Origin: Alphaproteobacteria bacterium
GTDB lineage: Bacteria > Pseudomonadota > Alphaproteobacteria > UBA6615
Length of the DNA: 64,000 nt
Reading direction: 5' to 3'
Assembly (NCBI GenBank): GCA_009691025.1
Contig: SHWB01000009.1
Coordinates: forward strand, 1 to 64,000
Each line of letters begins with the position of its first letter. Position 1 is the first letter of the stretch. The position numbers and the translations under genes are program-made. Positions 41,493 to 50,388 of this stretch are shown piece by piece. Below the pieces are notes generated by a model that saw only the letters and a program-made list of their open reading frames with translations, did no database searches and was not told the DNA's origin.

Positions 41493-43061
41493 ATGACGGC
41501 GGCCGCCGAACCGCTGGTCGTCCGCGACCGTTTCGGCAGCCGGGTCGTCACCCCGGGCTATCGCGCCCTCGTCGTCATCGCCGCCCTGCTCGCCTCGCTC
41601 GACGGCGGCGCGGCGGTGACCATCGTCAACGTCGCCGTGCCCAACATCATGGGCACATTCGGCGTCGGCCAGGACCAGGCGCAGTACCTCGCCACCTCCT
41701 TCCTCGCGACGATGACGGTCGGCATGCTGCTGACCGACTGGCTGGTGCGCGCCTTCGGGCAACGCGACGTCTACCTCGTCTCGGTAGCGATCTTCTCGGC
41801 CGGTTGCGTGGTCGGTGGCATGGCCGACAGCTTCATCGTCGTCGTGCTCGGCCGCTGCCTGCAGGGCGTGGCGAGCGGCGTCCTGATGCCGATGTCGATG
41901 ATCACCATGTTCCTCGTCTTCCGCCCGGAGGACCGGCAGAAGGCCATCGGCCTCGTCGGCCTGACCTTCACCTTCGGCCCCGGCGTCGGACCATGGATCG
42001 GCGGCGTCGCGGTCGATGCCTTCGACTGGCGCTTCACCTTCTTCATCGTGCTGCCGGTGCTCTTCGCCTCGGGCGTCTTCGCGGCCCTCGCCCTGCCCGG
42101 GCGGGACGACAGCCAGACGCGCAAACGCTTCGACTGGCCCGGGCTGGCGCTGGTCTCGGTGTTCATGGGCGCAACATTGACGGGCCTGTCGAACGGCCAG
42201 TTGCGCGGCTGGAACTCCGATTTCGTGCTCGTCCTGCTCAGCATCGGCGGGCTGTCGCTGGCCGCATTCATCGTCTTGGAACTGATCGCCTCCGACCCTC
42301 TGCTCAACATCCGCATCGCCGTCCGGCGACGATTCATCACCGCCGTCGTCCTGACCGGCATGCTCGGTGTCGGCATGTTCGGCACGCTCTACTTGCTGCC
42401 GATCTTCCTGCAACTCGTGCAGGGCTTCACGCCGACGCATTCCGGCCTCGTCATGCTGCCGGGCGGGCTGCTGCTCGGCGTTCTGGTGCCGCTGACCGGA
42501 TTCTACGGCCACCATGTGCGCTCCGACTGGCTGGTCTTCACCGGCTTCGCCATCAGCGCCGTGATGATCTGGTTCACCGGGCTGTTCGACGCCAATGTCG
42601 GCTTCTGGACCGTGCTGCTGGTCATCGTGGCGATGCGGATCGGCAATTCGGTGATCTTCCCGCCGCTGACCGTCCAGGTGTTCGACGACCTCAAGCCGCA
42701 CGAGATCGGAGCCGCCAACGGAGCGCTGAACTTCATCCGCCAGGCCATCGGTGTGTTCGGCCTCAACCTGCTGGCGCTGTTCCTCGAACAGCGCACGGCG
42801 TTCTACGGCAACGCCGTGGCAGCGACGCAGACCGAGCGCAACTTCGCCACCGGAGAATTGCTCGATCGCGTCGGCTCGCTGCTCGACAGCCACGGCCTCG
42901 ACGAGGTGACGCAGGGCTCCGCGGCGACCTGGTATCTCGGCAAGGTGCTGGGCGCCCAGGCGACTGCGCTGGCCTTCCGCGACACGCTGTTCCTGCTCGC
43001 CGGCGCGACCGCCGCGGCGGCGCTGCTCGCCCTTACCCTGCGGCCGCGACGCAAAACGTGA
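41493..43061 (+). CDS. emrB: Multidrug efflux MFS transporter, EmrB type, copy 2
   Basis: 522-residue relative of copy 1 from start to end: both begin with a similar N-terminal sequence (TAAAEPLVVRDRFGSRVVTP against TAAADALVIRDRSGSRIVTP) and share the segments IMGTFGVGQDQAQ and GPxVGPWIGG. The two look like products of a tandem duplication that has since diverged, by eye somewhat over half identical. ATG at 41493 is one base after the copy 1 stop. Both are intact. They share one emrA, so either copy may pair with it. Confidence 0.9.
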   Translation: MTAAAEPLVVRDRFGSRVVTPGYRALVVIAALLASLDGGAAVTIVNVAVPNIMGTFGVGQDQAQYLATSFLATMTVGMLLTDWLVRAFGQRDVYLVSVAIFSAGCVVGGMADSFIVVVLGRCLQGVASGVLMPMSMITMFLVFRPEDRQKAIGLVGLTFTFGPGVGPWIGGVAVDAFDWRFTFFIVLPVLFASGVFAALALPGRDDSQTRKRFDWPGLALVSVFMGATLTGLSNGQLRGWNSDFVLVLLSIGGLSLAAFIVLELIASDPLLNIRIAVRRRFITAVVLTGMLGVGMFGTLYLLPIFLQLVQGFTPTHSGLVMLPGGLLLGVLVPLTGFYGHHVRSDWLVFTGFAISAVMIWFTGLFDANVGFWTVLLVIVAMRIGNSVIFPPLTVQVFDDLKPHEIGAANGALNFIRQAIGVFGLNLLALFLEQRTAFYGNAVAATQTERNFATGELLDRVGSLLDSHGLDEVTQGSAATWYLGKVLGAQATALAFRDTLFLLAGATAAAALLALTLRPRRKT

Positions 43062-43070
43062 TCCGGCAGT

Positions 43071-43590
43071 CTAGGCCGCCGATCGATCGAGCAGCGCCAG
43101 GAGGCCCCGCAGCAACGCGGCCGGCGTCGGCGGGCCGCCCCTGATGTGCAGGTCGACCGGCACGACCGCGTCGACGCCGCCAACCACCGCGTATGAGCCG
43201 GCGAACATCCAGCCATCGACCGCACAGTCGCCGACCGCAACGACCCATTTCGGCGCCGGCGTCGCGGCCCAAATGCGCTCCAGCTCTTAGCGCATGTGGT
43301 GTGTAACCGGCCCGGTGACGAGCAACACATCGGCGTGGCTAGGCGAGGCGACGAAGCGGATGCCGAAGCGCTCGATATCGTGGAAGGCGTTGTTGAGGGC
43401 GTGGATCTCCAGCTAGTAGCCATTGCACGAGCCGTCATCGACCTCGCGGATCGACAGGCTGCGGCCGATCCCGGCGCCGCGCCGCTCCGTCGACGTGCGC
43501 GGCAAGTTCCGCCAGCGCGGCGTCGTCCGCGGCCGGGAGCGCCTCGGTCAGCGGGCAGTGGAGAAAGCCGTCAAGCAGGATCTTGCGCAT
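43071..43590 (-). pseudogene. Hydrogenase-4-like / NuoB-type iron-sulfur subunit (hyfI), broken
   Basis: NuoB-like electron-transfer subunit of a hydrogenase-4/complex-I-related membrane enzyme, now in ruins. From ATG at 43590 (MRKILLDGFLHCPLTEALP) the frame is lost after AARRR; one base out it resumes as IGRSLSIREVDDGSCNGY, TAG, LEIHALNNAFHDIERFG. The family has C-N-G-C-E-L here, so the second cluster Cys is Tyr (TGC to TAC) and the Glu is TAG (GAG to TAG). Then MR, TAA, ELERIW, followed by GDCAVDG, a second shift, and FAGSYAVVGGVDAVV. Near the end HIRGGPPTP has Gly where another Cys is expected. Two shifts, two stops, two lost ligands. Confidence 0.85.
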
Positions 43591-43598
43591 GGGCGCTC

Positions 43599-44492
43599 CT
43601 AGAGGTCGTGGCCAGAGTAAGAGCAGTTGAAGGATTTGTTGCAGAGCGGGAAGTTGGTGACGATGTTGGCCTCGATGACCGCCTCCAGCAACGGCCACTG
43701 GAACCACGAGGCGTCTCGCAGATGGCAACGTGACACGCGCCCGTCGTCGCCGAGCCGCAGCCAGACCAGCACGTCGCCGCGGAACGCCGCGGCCAGCGCC
43801 ATGCCCTCGCCCGCCCGCGCCGGCAGGCCGACGCGCAGCGCGCCGCCGGGCAGCTCGGCGAGTATCTGCTCGATCAGGCCGAGACTCTGCTCGACCTCGC
43901 GGATACGAATCCAGACGCGGGCGTTGACGTCGCCTTCCTCCAGCACCGGCACCTCGAAGCGGAAGACATCGTAGGGGGTATAAGGCAGGTTTCGCCGGGC
44001 ATCGAAGGCGCGGCTGGACGCGCGGCCGACGGGACCGGCGGCGCCGAAGCGCCGCGCCAGATCGGGCTTGAGGATGCCGGTCGCCACGGTGCGGTCGAGC
44101 AGCGAGGCGGTGCTGTCGTAGAGATCCACCAGGTCCGGGAAGCGGTGGTGGATTTTCGCCAGCAGCGCACCGACGCCGGTAAGTCCGTCGGGCGACGGAT
44201 CGGCCGCGACGCCGCCGGGCACCACCGCATCCGTCATCAGCCGGTGCCCCGTCAGCGTCGCCGCGCAGCGCAGGACGCGTTCGCGCAGCACGCCGCAATG
44301 GGCGTGCATGATGGCGAAGGAGGCATCGTTGCAGATGGCGACTATGTCTCCGAAATGGTTGGCGATCCGTTCCAGCTCTCCAAACATCGCGCGCAGCCCG
44401 GCCGCGCGCGGCGGCGCCTAGACGCCCGTCGCCGCCTCGACGGCGCGCACGAAGGCTATCGCGTAGGCCACCGTGCTGTCGCCCAACACGCG
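43599..44492 (-). pseudogene. HyfG-like large subunit, 3' remnant fused to hyfB
   Basis: C-terminal half of the hydrogenase-4 large subunit (NuoD-like). It begins at RVLGDSTVAYAIAFVRAVEA (44492), meets a TAG at 44420-44418 after AATGV, then continues in the same frame as APPRAAGLRAMFGELERIAN, ICNDASFAIMHAHCGVLRER and ends with NFPLCNKSFNCSYSGHDL, the C-terminal motif with the two final cysteines. In relatives the residue at the stop is Glu, so GAG-to-TAG fits. The N-terminal half, with the first part of the active-site region, is missing. It joins hyfB in frame at about 44492. Confidence 0.85.
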
Positions 44493-45662
44493 CCCGGCGA
44501 GCATGGTCACGGCCGTCACCGGCATGCGATGGATGAGGCCGCCGAGACGCTCCATGTCGCGCTCTCCCGTCACCGTCATAACTGCGCCGGCGCAGAGGAA
44601 CAGAAGGCTTTTGAACAGGCTGTGGTTCAGCGCGTGGAACAGCGCCGCCGTCAGCGCCAGAGCCGCCGCCGCGGACATACCATTGGCGGCGAAGGCCAGC
44701 GCCAGGCCGATTACGGCGAAGACGAAGCCGATATTCTCGATCGTCCTGTAGGCCAGCATGCGCTTCAGATCCGTCTGCCACAGCGCGTAGAGCACGCCGA
44801 GCACCGCCGTCGTCGCGCCGATGCCCAGCACCGGCAGCCCCCACCACCAGGCCGGCGGCCCCAGCAGGTAGAAGACGATGCGCACGAAAGCATAGACGGC
44901 GACCTTGGTCATCACGCCGCTCATCAGCGCCGAGACGTGGCTCGGCGCCGCCGGATGGGCGAGCGGCAGCCAGACATGCAGCGGCACGAGCCCGGCCTTG
45001 GAACCGGCGCCGGCCAGCGACAGCGCCAGCACGAGGGCGGCCAGCAGCGGCGACGGTGTCGCGGCGCGCATGGCGTCGAAGGCATAGCCGCCGGCCGGCC
45101 CGGCGAGCAGGCCGAAGGCCAGCAACAGCACCACCGTGCCGGCGCTCGCCATGACGATGTAGACATATCCCGCATGCGCGTTGGCGGGGTCGCGGTAATG
45201 CGCCATCACCCGGGCCCAGGAGGCCAGCGACATGAACTCCCAGGACAGCAGGAAGGTGAAGGCGTCGTCCGCCAGCAGCACGAGATTCATGCCGGCGAGG
45301 AAGGCGGAAAAGAAAGGCAGCACGCGCTGCGGCAACTCCTCGTGACGGCCGTAGCCGATGGCCTAGAAGGCAGCGGCCGCGCCGCCGAAATCGACGATCG
45401 CGAGAAAGAACGCGGCCAGTGCATCGAGACGGAACTGCGCGCCGATCCAGGGCAGGCCGAGCGGCAGCGTCAGCGTCGCCGCCGCCGCGCGGCCGAGCAG
45501 GTGGACAAGTGCCACGACGCACAGCGCCAGCGAGACGATGAAGGCGCTGCCGTAGACCAGCGGCGTCGCGATGGTGCGACGGCCGAGCGCGACGGCGAGG
45601 ACCGCGAGCAGGAGCAGGGCGGCGACACCGGCGAGGACATGCCCGGGGCCATCCCGCGCCCC
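44493..45662 (-). pseudogene. HyfB-like membrane subunit, 5' remnant with internal stop
   Basis: NuoL/M/N-like proton-channel subunit of hydrogenase-4. The frame from about 45650 reads HVLAGVAALLLLAVLAVALG without a clear start codon, has TAG at 45365-45363 (after GGAAAAF), then continues IGYGRHEELPQRVLPFFSAF, LLSWEFMSLASWARVMAHY, and the ion-channel block SKAGLVPLHVWLPLAHPAAP, which is well kept. It ends in GLIHRMPVTAVTMLAG where, without a break, hyfG sequence begins. The distal third of hyfB, and whatever lay between it and the middle of hyfG (in related operons hyfC, hyfE and hyfF), is gone. Confidence 0.82.
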
Positions 45663-45908
45663 TCAGCCTTTCAGCCGCAGGCCGCGGCCACCCGCAGTAC
45701 TCGCGGCACCGTCGCCGATCAGGTCTATGCCGGCGGCATCCAGCGCGCCGACCAGCTTCATCAGCGAGTCGACATTGCCGCGGATGACGCCGTCGCTTGC
45801 CTCCATGCGCTGGATGGTCGGCACGGACAGTCCGGCCGTATCGGCCAGCTTGCGCTGGTCGATGCCGAGCAGAGCCCGCGCGGCCCGCAACTGGCCTGCC
45901 GTTATCAT
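45663..45908 (-). CDS. Small XRE-family helix-turn-helix regulator
   Basis: 81-residue DNA-binding protein: MITAGQLRAARALLGIDQRK, then the turn-helix TAGLSVPTIQRMEASDG (HTH about residues 18-40), and a dimerising C-terminal half NVDSLMKLVGALDAAGIDLI. A fold like lambda Cro/XRE repressors. It sits directly before the hyf remnants on the same strand with its stop in phase with the hyfB frame (next in-frame codons GARDGPGHV), so it was probably the first gene of that operon or its regulator. It is intact. Confidence 0.8.
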   Translation of the reverse strand: MITAGQLRAARALLGIDQRKLADTAGLSVPTIQRMEASDGVIRGNVDSLMKLVGALDAAGIDLIGDGAASTAGGRGLRLKG

Positions 45909-45964
45909 GCTTTAAACATCACATACGATGGCCCAGACGGCAAGTTTGCCATCTGGACACCCAT

Positions 45965-46309
45965 CTATTCGTCTGCTGTGCGGTGCCCGTCGCTTGCCCG
46001 CGTCGCCACCAGAGTGCTGGTCAGGGGTGCCGGGCTGAGCAGCGTGTCGATCCCCGGGCAACCGGCGAGCGCCAGGCTCTCGACCTCGCGCAGCGTCTCC
46101 AGCGGCGCGGCGCTGACGACCCAGATCTCCAGTTCGACTTTCTGGAATCCGCTCGGCGGCGCGCCGGTAATGACGTGGCCTCGCACGTCGATCCAAGTCT
46201 TCGCCGTCACCTCGAATTCGTCGTACGCGACATCGAGCAAGGAGGCATAGAACGCGTAGACGGCAGCAAAGCAGACGAGCGCGCCGCCCAGCGGTATTCG
46301 AGCGGCCAT
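45965..46309 (-). CDS. Hypothetical single-anchor protein
   Basis: 114-residue protein with one N-terminal hydrophobic helix (LGGALVCFAAVYAFYASLLD) and a soluble tail with alternating segments (KTWIDVRGHVITGAPPSGFQ, VELEIWVVSAAPL). I do not recognise the family. Its ATG lies inside the end of the preceding open frame, which could mean overlap or a frameshifted single gene. Confidence 0.45.
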   Translation of the reverse strand: MAARIPLGGALVCFAAVYAFYASLLDVAYDEFEVTAKTWIDVRGHVITGAPPSGFQKVELEIWVVSAAPLETLREVESLALAGCPGIDTLLSPAPLTSTLVATRASDGHRTADE

Positions 46310-46554
46310 GGTGCGATATCGCGACCGCCGACCGATACAGGCTCGCTGATGATGAATTCGTGGCCGCTGCCGGTCTTTACGTGCTCGTCTAGATAGCCGA
46401 TAGAACGAACCACAACGACGAGTTCGAAATCGGGACCGCTCTTGCGGGCCTCGCCTTCGGGCCGCGTCCGGTACTTGCGCTCGCGGCCCTCGGAGACGGT
46501 CCTCAGCGTCGTGCTCAGATACTCCGACATAGTCGATATGCTGGTGGTGTCCAT
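46207..46554 (-). CDS. Hypothetical protein
   Basis: 115-residue frame from ATG at 46554 (MDTTSISTMSEYLSTTLRT). The first 85 residues look protein-like, with RKYRTRPEGEARKSGPDFEL, VRSIGYLDEHVKTG and FIISEPVSVGGRDIAPWP. The last 30 residues overlap the next gene and become Ser/Arg-rich, as if out of frame. Probably either a soluble protein ending near 46310, or the first part of one gene with the next broken by a shift. Not recognised. Confidence 0.4.
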   Translation of the reverse strand: MDTTSISTMSEYLSTTLRTVSEGRERKYRTRPEGEARKSGPDFELVVVVRSIGYLDEHVKTGSGHEFIISEPVSVGGRDIAPWPLEYRWAARSSALLPSTRSMPPCSMSRTTNSR

Positions 46555-46678
46555 GGCGTCCTCCCAGCCGGCCGGCATCGAGTAACGACAGACGGACGCC
46601 GCCCCCCGGCCGCGCATTTATTGCGCCGAGTATAACAGAAGGGTAGGTCCCGGGGCTTCTCGGTCGGACGGCAAGGAC

Positions 46679-48046
46679 TCAGTACGCGTATTCCTCGAAG
46701 GTCTGGTCGATGTCGCCGTTCCAGCGGCCGTCCCAGGCGGCCAGCTTGGCCTCGGCCGGGGTGATGCCGGAATCGGCGATCTGCTCCAGCGTGGCGAGGA
46801 AGTGGCACTCGTCCTCTCCCCAGAAATCCTGGCGGGCGCGGTTCTTCAGGCCAATGCGCGAGATCACCAGAGTCTCGCGCGCGATGTCGAGCAGGGTGCG
46901 GTTGCGGAACGGTGTGGCGAGGCCCTGGCGCGGCACGCCGTCGCGCAGCGCGACGATTTCCTCGAAACCCCAGTCGGCGACGAGATCGGCCGCCGCATTG
47001 AGCGCCTCGTCGTCGTAGAGCAGGCCCACCCAGTAGGCCGGCAGAGCGCAGATGCGCCGCCACGGGCCGCCATCGGCGCCGCGCATCTCGATGTAGCGCT
47101 TCAGTCGCACCTCCGGGAACGCCGTGGTGGCATGATCCGACCAGTCCGACAGGGTTGGGCGCTGGCCGTGATATGCGGGCAGCTTGCCGGCGAGGAAGTC
47201 GCGGAAGGACTGGCCGGAGGCGTCGATGTACTTGCCGTCGCGGTAGACGAAGTACATCGGCACGTCGAGCAGCCAGTCGGCATAGCGCTCGAACCCGAAG
47301 CCATCCTCGAACACGAAGGGCAGCATGCCCGAGCGGTCCGGGTCGGTATCGGTCCATACCTGGCTGCGAAGCGACAGGAAGCCCGAGGGCTTGCGCTCGC
47401 GGAACGGCGAATTGGCGAACAGCGCCGTCGCCACCGTCTGCAGCGCCATGGAGACGCGCATCTTGCGCACCATGTCGGCCTCGTCGGCGAAGTCGAGATT
47501 CACCTGCACGGTGCAGGTGCGCAGCATCATGTCGAGGCCCATCGTGCCTTTCTTCGGCATGTAGTCGCGCATGATCTTGTAGCGGCCCTTGGGCATCCAG
47601 TGGATGTCATCGCGCCGCGCCGTCGGATGGAAACCGAGGCCGATCATGCCAAGTCCGAGGTCGCGCCCAACCTCGCGCACCTGGCGCAGATGCTCGCTGA
47701 CCTCCTCGCAGGTCTGGTGCAGCGTCTCGAACTGCGCACCCGACAGCTCGAACTGGCCGCCGGGTTCCAGCGAGATGGAAGCGCCGTTGTCGCGCTTCAG
47801 CGCGATGACGTTGTCGCCCTCGTTCACGGGCTCCCAGCCGAAGCGCTGCATGCCCTCCAGCAACTGCTTGATGCCGGGGGCGCCGTCATAGGGCAGCGGC
47901 GCGTGGTCGGCGAGGCGGAAGACGAATTTCTCGTGCTCGGTGCCGATTCGCCAGTCGGCCTTCGGCTTGCCGCCGCTGGCGAACCAATCGATCAGCTGGT
48001 CGCGGGATTCGACCGGCGCGCCGCCGGCAACGGAAGGACCTGACAT
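46679..48046 (-). CDS. gshA: Glutamate-cysteine ligase
   Basis: 455-residue glutamate-cysteine ligase of the alphaproteobacterial/plant type; it makes gamma-glutamylcysteine, the first step of glutathione synthesis. Recognised from DWRIGTEHEKFVFR at about residue 34 (Glu of the active site), SLEPGGQFELSGA, TCTVQVNLDFADEADMVRKM, WTDTDPDRSGML, RLKRYIEMRGADGG and LPAYWVGLLYDDEAL. ATG at 48046 begins MSGPSVAGG. A normal length for the family. The gene for the second enzyme, gshB, is not in the window. Confidence 0.95.
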   Translation of the reverse strand: MSGPSVAGGAPVESRDQLIDWFASGGKPKADWRIGTEHEKFVFRLADHAPLPYDGAPGIKQLLEGMQRFGWEPVNEGDNVIALKRDNGASISLEPGGQFELSGAQFETLHQTCEEVSEHLRQVREVGRDLGLGMIGLGFHPTARRDDIHWMPKGRYKIMRDYMPKKGTMGLDMMLRTCTVQVNLDFADEADMVRKMRVSMALQTVATALFANSPFRERKPSGFLSLRSQVWTDTDPDRSGMLPFVFEDGFGFERYADWLLDVPMYFVYRDGKYIDASGQSFRDFLAGKLPAYHGQRPTLSDWSDHATTAFPEVRLKRYIEMRGADGGPWRRICALPAYWVGLLYDDEALNAAADLVADWGFEEIVALRDGVPRQGLATPFRNRTLLDIARETLVISRIGLKNRARQDFWGEDECHFLATLEQIADSGITPAEAKLAAWDGRWNGDIDQTFEEYAY

Positions 48047-48101
48047 GGGTGCTGGCTCGCGTGCTGCCTCGACCGGGGCGACCGGCGTCGCCGCACCCCG
48101 T

Positions 48102-48875
48102 CTACTCGTATCCCCTAGGGGTACCACCGCTCTCCCGCCAGTCGCCGGCGAGTGCCTGCAGGATGGCGAGGCCGGCGATCGCCGCCGTCTCCGCCCGCAG
48201 GATGCGAGGCCCCATGTGAACGCGCGTAACAAAAGGCCTGCCGGCAAGTTCGTCAAGCTCCGCCACGGCAAAACCGCCCTCTGGTCCGGTCAAAAGTGCA
48301 AGCCCTCCCGGCGCGCCCGCCAGCCCCGCCGCGACCTCGGCCAGCGGCCGGCCAGCGCCGGTTTCGTCGCCGACCAGCAGTGGGCGGGCGGCGGGCCACC
48401 CGGCCAGCAGCCGGTCGAGCGGCACGGCGGGCGCGATTTCCGGCACCGTCAGGCGCTCGCATTGCTCGGCGGCGGCGAGCGCGCGGGCGGCCAGCCGCTC
48501 GTCCTTGAAGCTCCGCCCCTGGGTGCGCGCCGTCAGCACCGGCAGCAGGCGGGCCACCCCCAGCTCGGTCGCCTTTTCGACCAGCAGCGCCGTGTGCGGC
48601 CCGTCGAGTGGGGCGAAGGCGAGCCACAAATCGGGCTCCGGCGCCTGCGCCCGCATCTGCCGCGAGATCGTCACGGCCGCCGCCCGGCGGCCGGCCGGCA
48701 TCAGCCCCCCGCGCCACTCGCCGTCGCGACCGTTGAACAACGCCACCGCCTCGCCCTGCGCCATCCGCATCACCGCCAGCGCCCGGTGCGCCTGTTCCGG
48801 CGACAGGGGGGCCGTCAGTCCGGCGGCCAGCGGTGTCTCGACGAACAGGCGCAGGCGTGGCTTCGCACCGGCCAT
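48102..48875 (-). CDS. rsmE: 16S rRNA m3U1498 methyltransferase RsmE
   Basis: 257-residue SPOUT-fold methyltransferase that methylates U1498 of 16S rRNA. Family features: AHRALAVMRMAQGEAVALF at the start (PUA-like domain), ALLVEKATELGVARLLPVLT, and the SAM-binding knot LALLTGPEGGFAVAELDEL with LGPRILRAETAAIAGLAILQ-type block (here HMGPRILRAETAAIAGLA). ATG at 48875 is 22 bp from the divergent methyltransferase gene. Same strand as gshA, 55 bp apart. Confidence 0.94.
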   Translation of the reverse strand: MAGAKPRLRLFVETPLAAGLTAPLSPEQAHRALAVMRMAQGEAVALFNGRDGEWRGGLMPAGRRAAAVTISRQMRAQAPEPDLWLAFAPLDGPHTALLVEKATELGVARLLPVLTARTQGRSFKDERLAARALAAAEQCERLTVPEIAPAVPLDRLLAGWPAARPLLVGDETGAGRPLAEVAAGLAGAPGGLALLTGPEGGFAVAELDELAGRPFVTRVHMGPRILRAETAAIAGLAILQALAGDWRESGGTPRGYE

Positions 48876-48897
48876 TGCGATACTCCTCCACCCCGAC

Positions 48898-50388
48898 ATG
48901 ACCCTCGCCCCCGAGCATAGCGCGGTCTCCGTCACCGCCGGCAACGCGCCGGCGACGATCGAGCTGGAACTGGCGCCTGACGGCACGGCGCTGCTGCCCA
49001 CGGCCTTCCGCGAAAGGGACGGGCGGCCGCGCTTCCGCCTGCCGCTGCCGCGTGAATTCGAGGGCGACCCGGCGGTGCAGGTGATGGCGCGCCACGAACT
49101 GGTATGGGGCGGGTTCGAGCACCCGCTGCGCGCCTTCCTAGACACGCACCTCGCGCCGGGCGATTTGCTGGTCGATGTCGGCGCGCATTGGGGGCTGATC
49201 GCGCTCCACTCCGCCACGCGCCACCGCGGCTCGGTGCGCGTGCTGGCGGTGGAGCCTCATCCGGACAATCTCGCGGTGCTGCGCCGCGCCGTGGCGGAGA
49301 ACGGCCTCGCGGACACGGTCGACATCGTGGCGGCGGCCATCGCCGATGCGGCCGGCGGCGGCGCGCTCGCCACCGACACCTCGATGGGGCACCGCCTGTC
49401 GCCCTCTGGCACCGTCCCGGTAACGCTGACGACGATCGATACCATGCTGGCCGCGCGGCCTCTGCCGGCGCAAGGCCGCGTGTTCCTCAAGATAGACGTC
49501 GAGGGTGCCGAGGGCCGCGTGCTGTCCGGCGCGCGCCGCCTGATCGCCTCGGGGCGCGTCGACGCCGTGGTGTGGGAACAGGGGCAAGCCTTACGCTGCG
49601 GTGCCGGCCTCGCCGCCGCGCGCGACATCGTCGCCTTCCTCGCGCTACACGGTTTCACCAGCCATGTGCTGCCGCGCGACGATATCGGCGGCGCCCTCCT
49701 GCCGTGGCTCGCGGCGGTCGAGATGGCGAATGTCTATACGCTGGTGCCAGGCTTCGCGCCGCTGCCGGCCTATTCCCGGCAGCACGGCCCGCTGCCGCCA
49801 CAGCTGCCGTCCCTGCCGGCTGTCCCCGGCCAACCCAGCCCGGGCGAGCGCACGGCAGCGCTGATCGCCGCGCGCAGCGCCGATGGTGCGCGCTGGTCGG
49901 AGCCCGCCGGCCTCGCCGACGGCGCCGAGGCGAGCGCGACGGCGGCCGCACGTTTCGTCGCGCCGGGCGCGCGCGTGCTCGACCTCGGCGCCGGGCTTGG
50001 CCTGCTGCGCGCGGCGCTGCCGGCCGCGTGCCTCTGGCGGCCGGTTGATCTGGTACCGCTGCTGCCGCGCGCCATCGTCATGGACCCCGAACGCGCCTTC
50101 CCCGCGCTCGCCGCCGACACGGCGGCGGCGTTGGCGCTCGTCGTGTACCTGCACGATCCGACCCGCCTGCTGGCGCTTGCGGCGCGCGCCGCGCCGCGCC
50201 TCCTCGTGACCTATTCGTGCCATGCGGGCGGGCCTGTCGACGCGCGCAGCGCCGCCGGCATGGTCAACGATCACGACGAGGCGGGCTTCCGCGCGCTGCT
50301 CGCCGCCGCCGGCTGGACGGTCGAGACGACCGCCGCAATCGGCGTCGATACGCTGTTCGTCTGCGCGCGGCGGGCACCCGCGCCATGA
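48898..50388 (+). CDS. Two-domain SAM methyltransferase (FkbM domain plus second methyltransferase domain)
   Basis: 496-residue protein made of two Rossmann methyltransferase domains. The N-terminal FkbM domain (about residues 60-290) has GDLLVDVGAHWGLIALHSA (SAM site), VLAVEPHPDNLAVLRRAV, and KIDVEGAEGRVLSGARRL, its hallmark. After the linker (QHGPLPPQLPSLPAVPGQ) a second domain begins at ARWSEPAGLADGAEASA, with RVLDLGAGLGLLRAALPAA (SAM site) near residue 365 and VNDHDEAGFRALLAAAGW at the end. FkbM enzymes methylate hydroxyl or sugar groups. The substrate is unknown. Divergent from rsmE and coupled to ubiA by ATGA. Confidence 0.82.
   Translation: MTLAPEHSAVSVTAGNAPATIELELAPDGTALLPTAFRERDGRPRFRLPLPREFEGDPAVQVMARHELVWGGFEHPLRAFLDTHLAPGDLLVDVGAHWGLIALHSATRHRGSVRVLAVEPHPDNLAVLRRAVAENGLADTVDIVAAAIADAAGGGALATDTSMGHRLSPSGTVPVTLTTIDTMLAARPLPAQGRVFLKIDVEGAEGRVLSGARRLIASGRVDAVVWEQGQALRCGAGLAAARDIVAFLALHGFTSHVLPRDDIGGALLPWLAAVEMANVYTLVPGFAPLPAYSRQHGPLPPQLPSLPAVPGQPSPGERTAALIAARSADGARWSEPAGLADGAEASATAAARFVAPGARVLDLGAGLGLLRAALPAACLWRPVDLVPLLPRAIVMDPERAFPALAADTAAALALVVYLHDPTRLLALAARAAPRLLVTYSCHAGGPVDARSAAGMVNDHDEAGFRALLAAAGWTVETTAAIGVDTLFVCARRAPAP

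Noticed and set aside
39917-43061. The two emrB genes as an assembly duplication
   Set aside because: The copies differ throughout at both base and residue level, so they are diverged paralogues, not a duplicated contig segment.
43435-45522. A long minus-strand frame over the hyf region in a different phase
   Set aside because: Arg/Ala/Gly-rich shadow of the hyfB-hyfG frame; no membrane helices or motifs.
43071-45662. A functional hydrogenase or formate hydrogenlyase system
   Set aside because: Two-thirds of the operon is missing, cluster ligands in hyfI are lost, and every remaining subunit has a stop or a shift.
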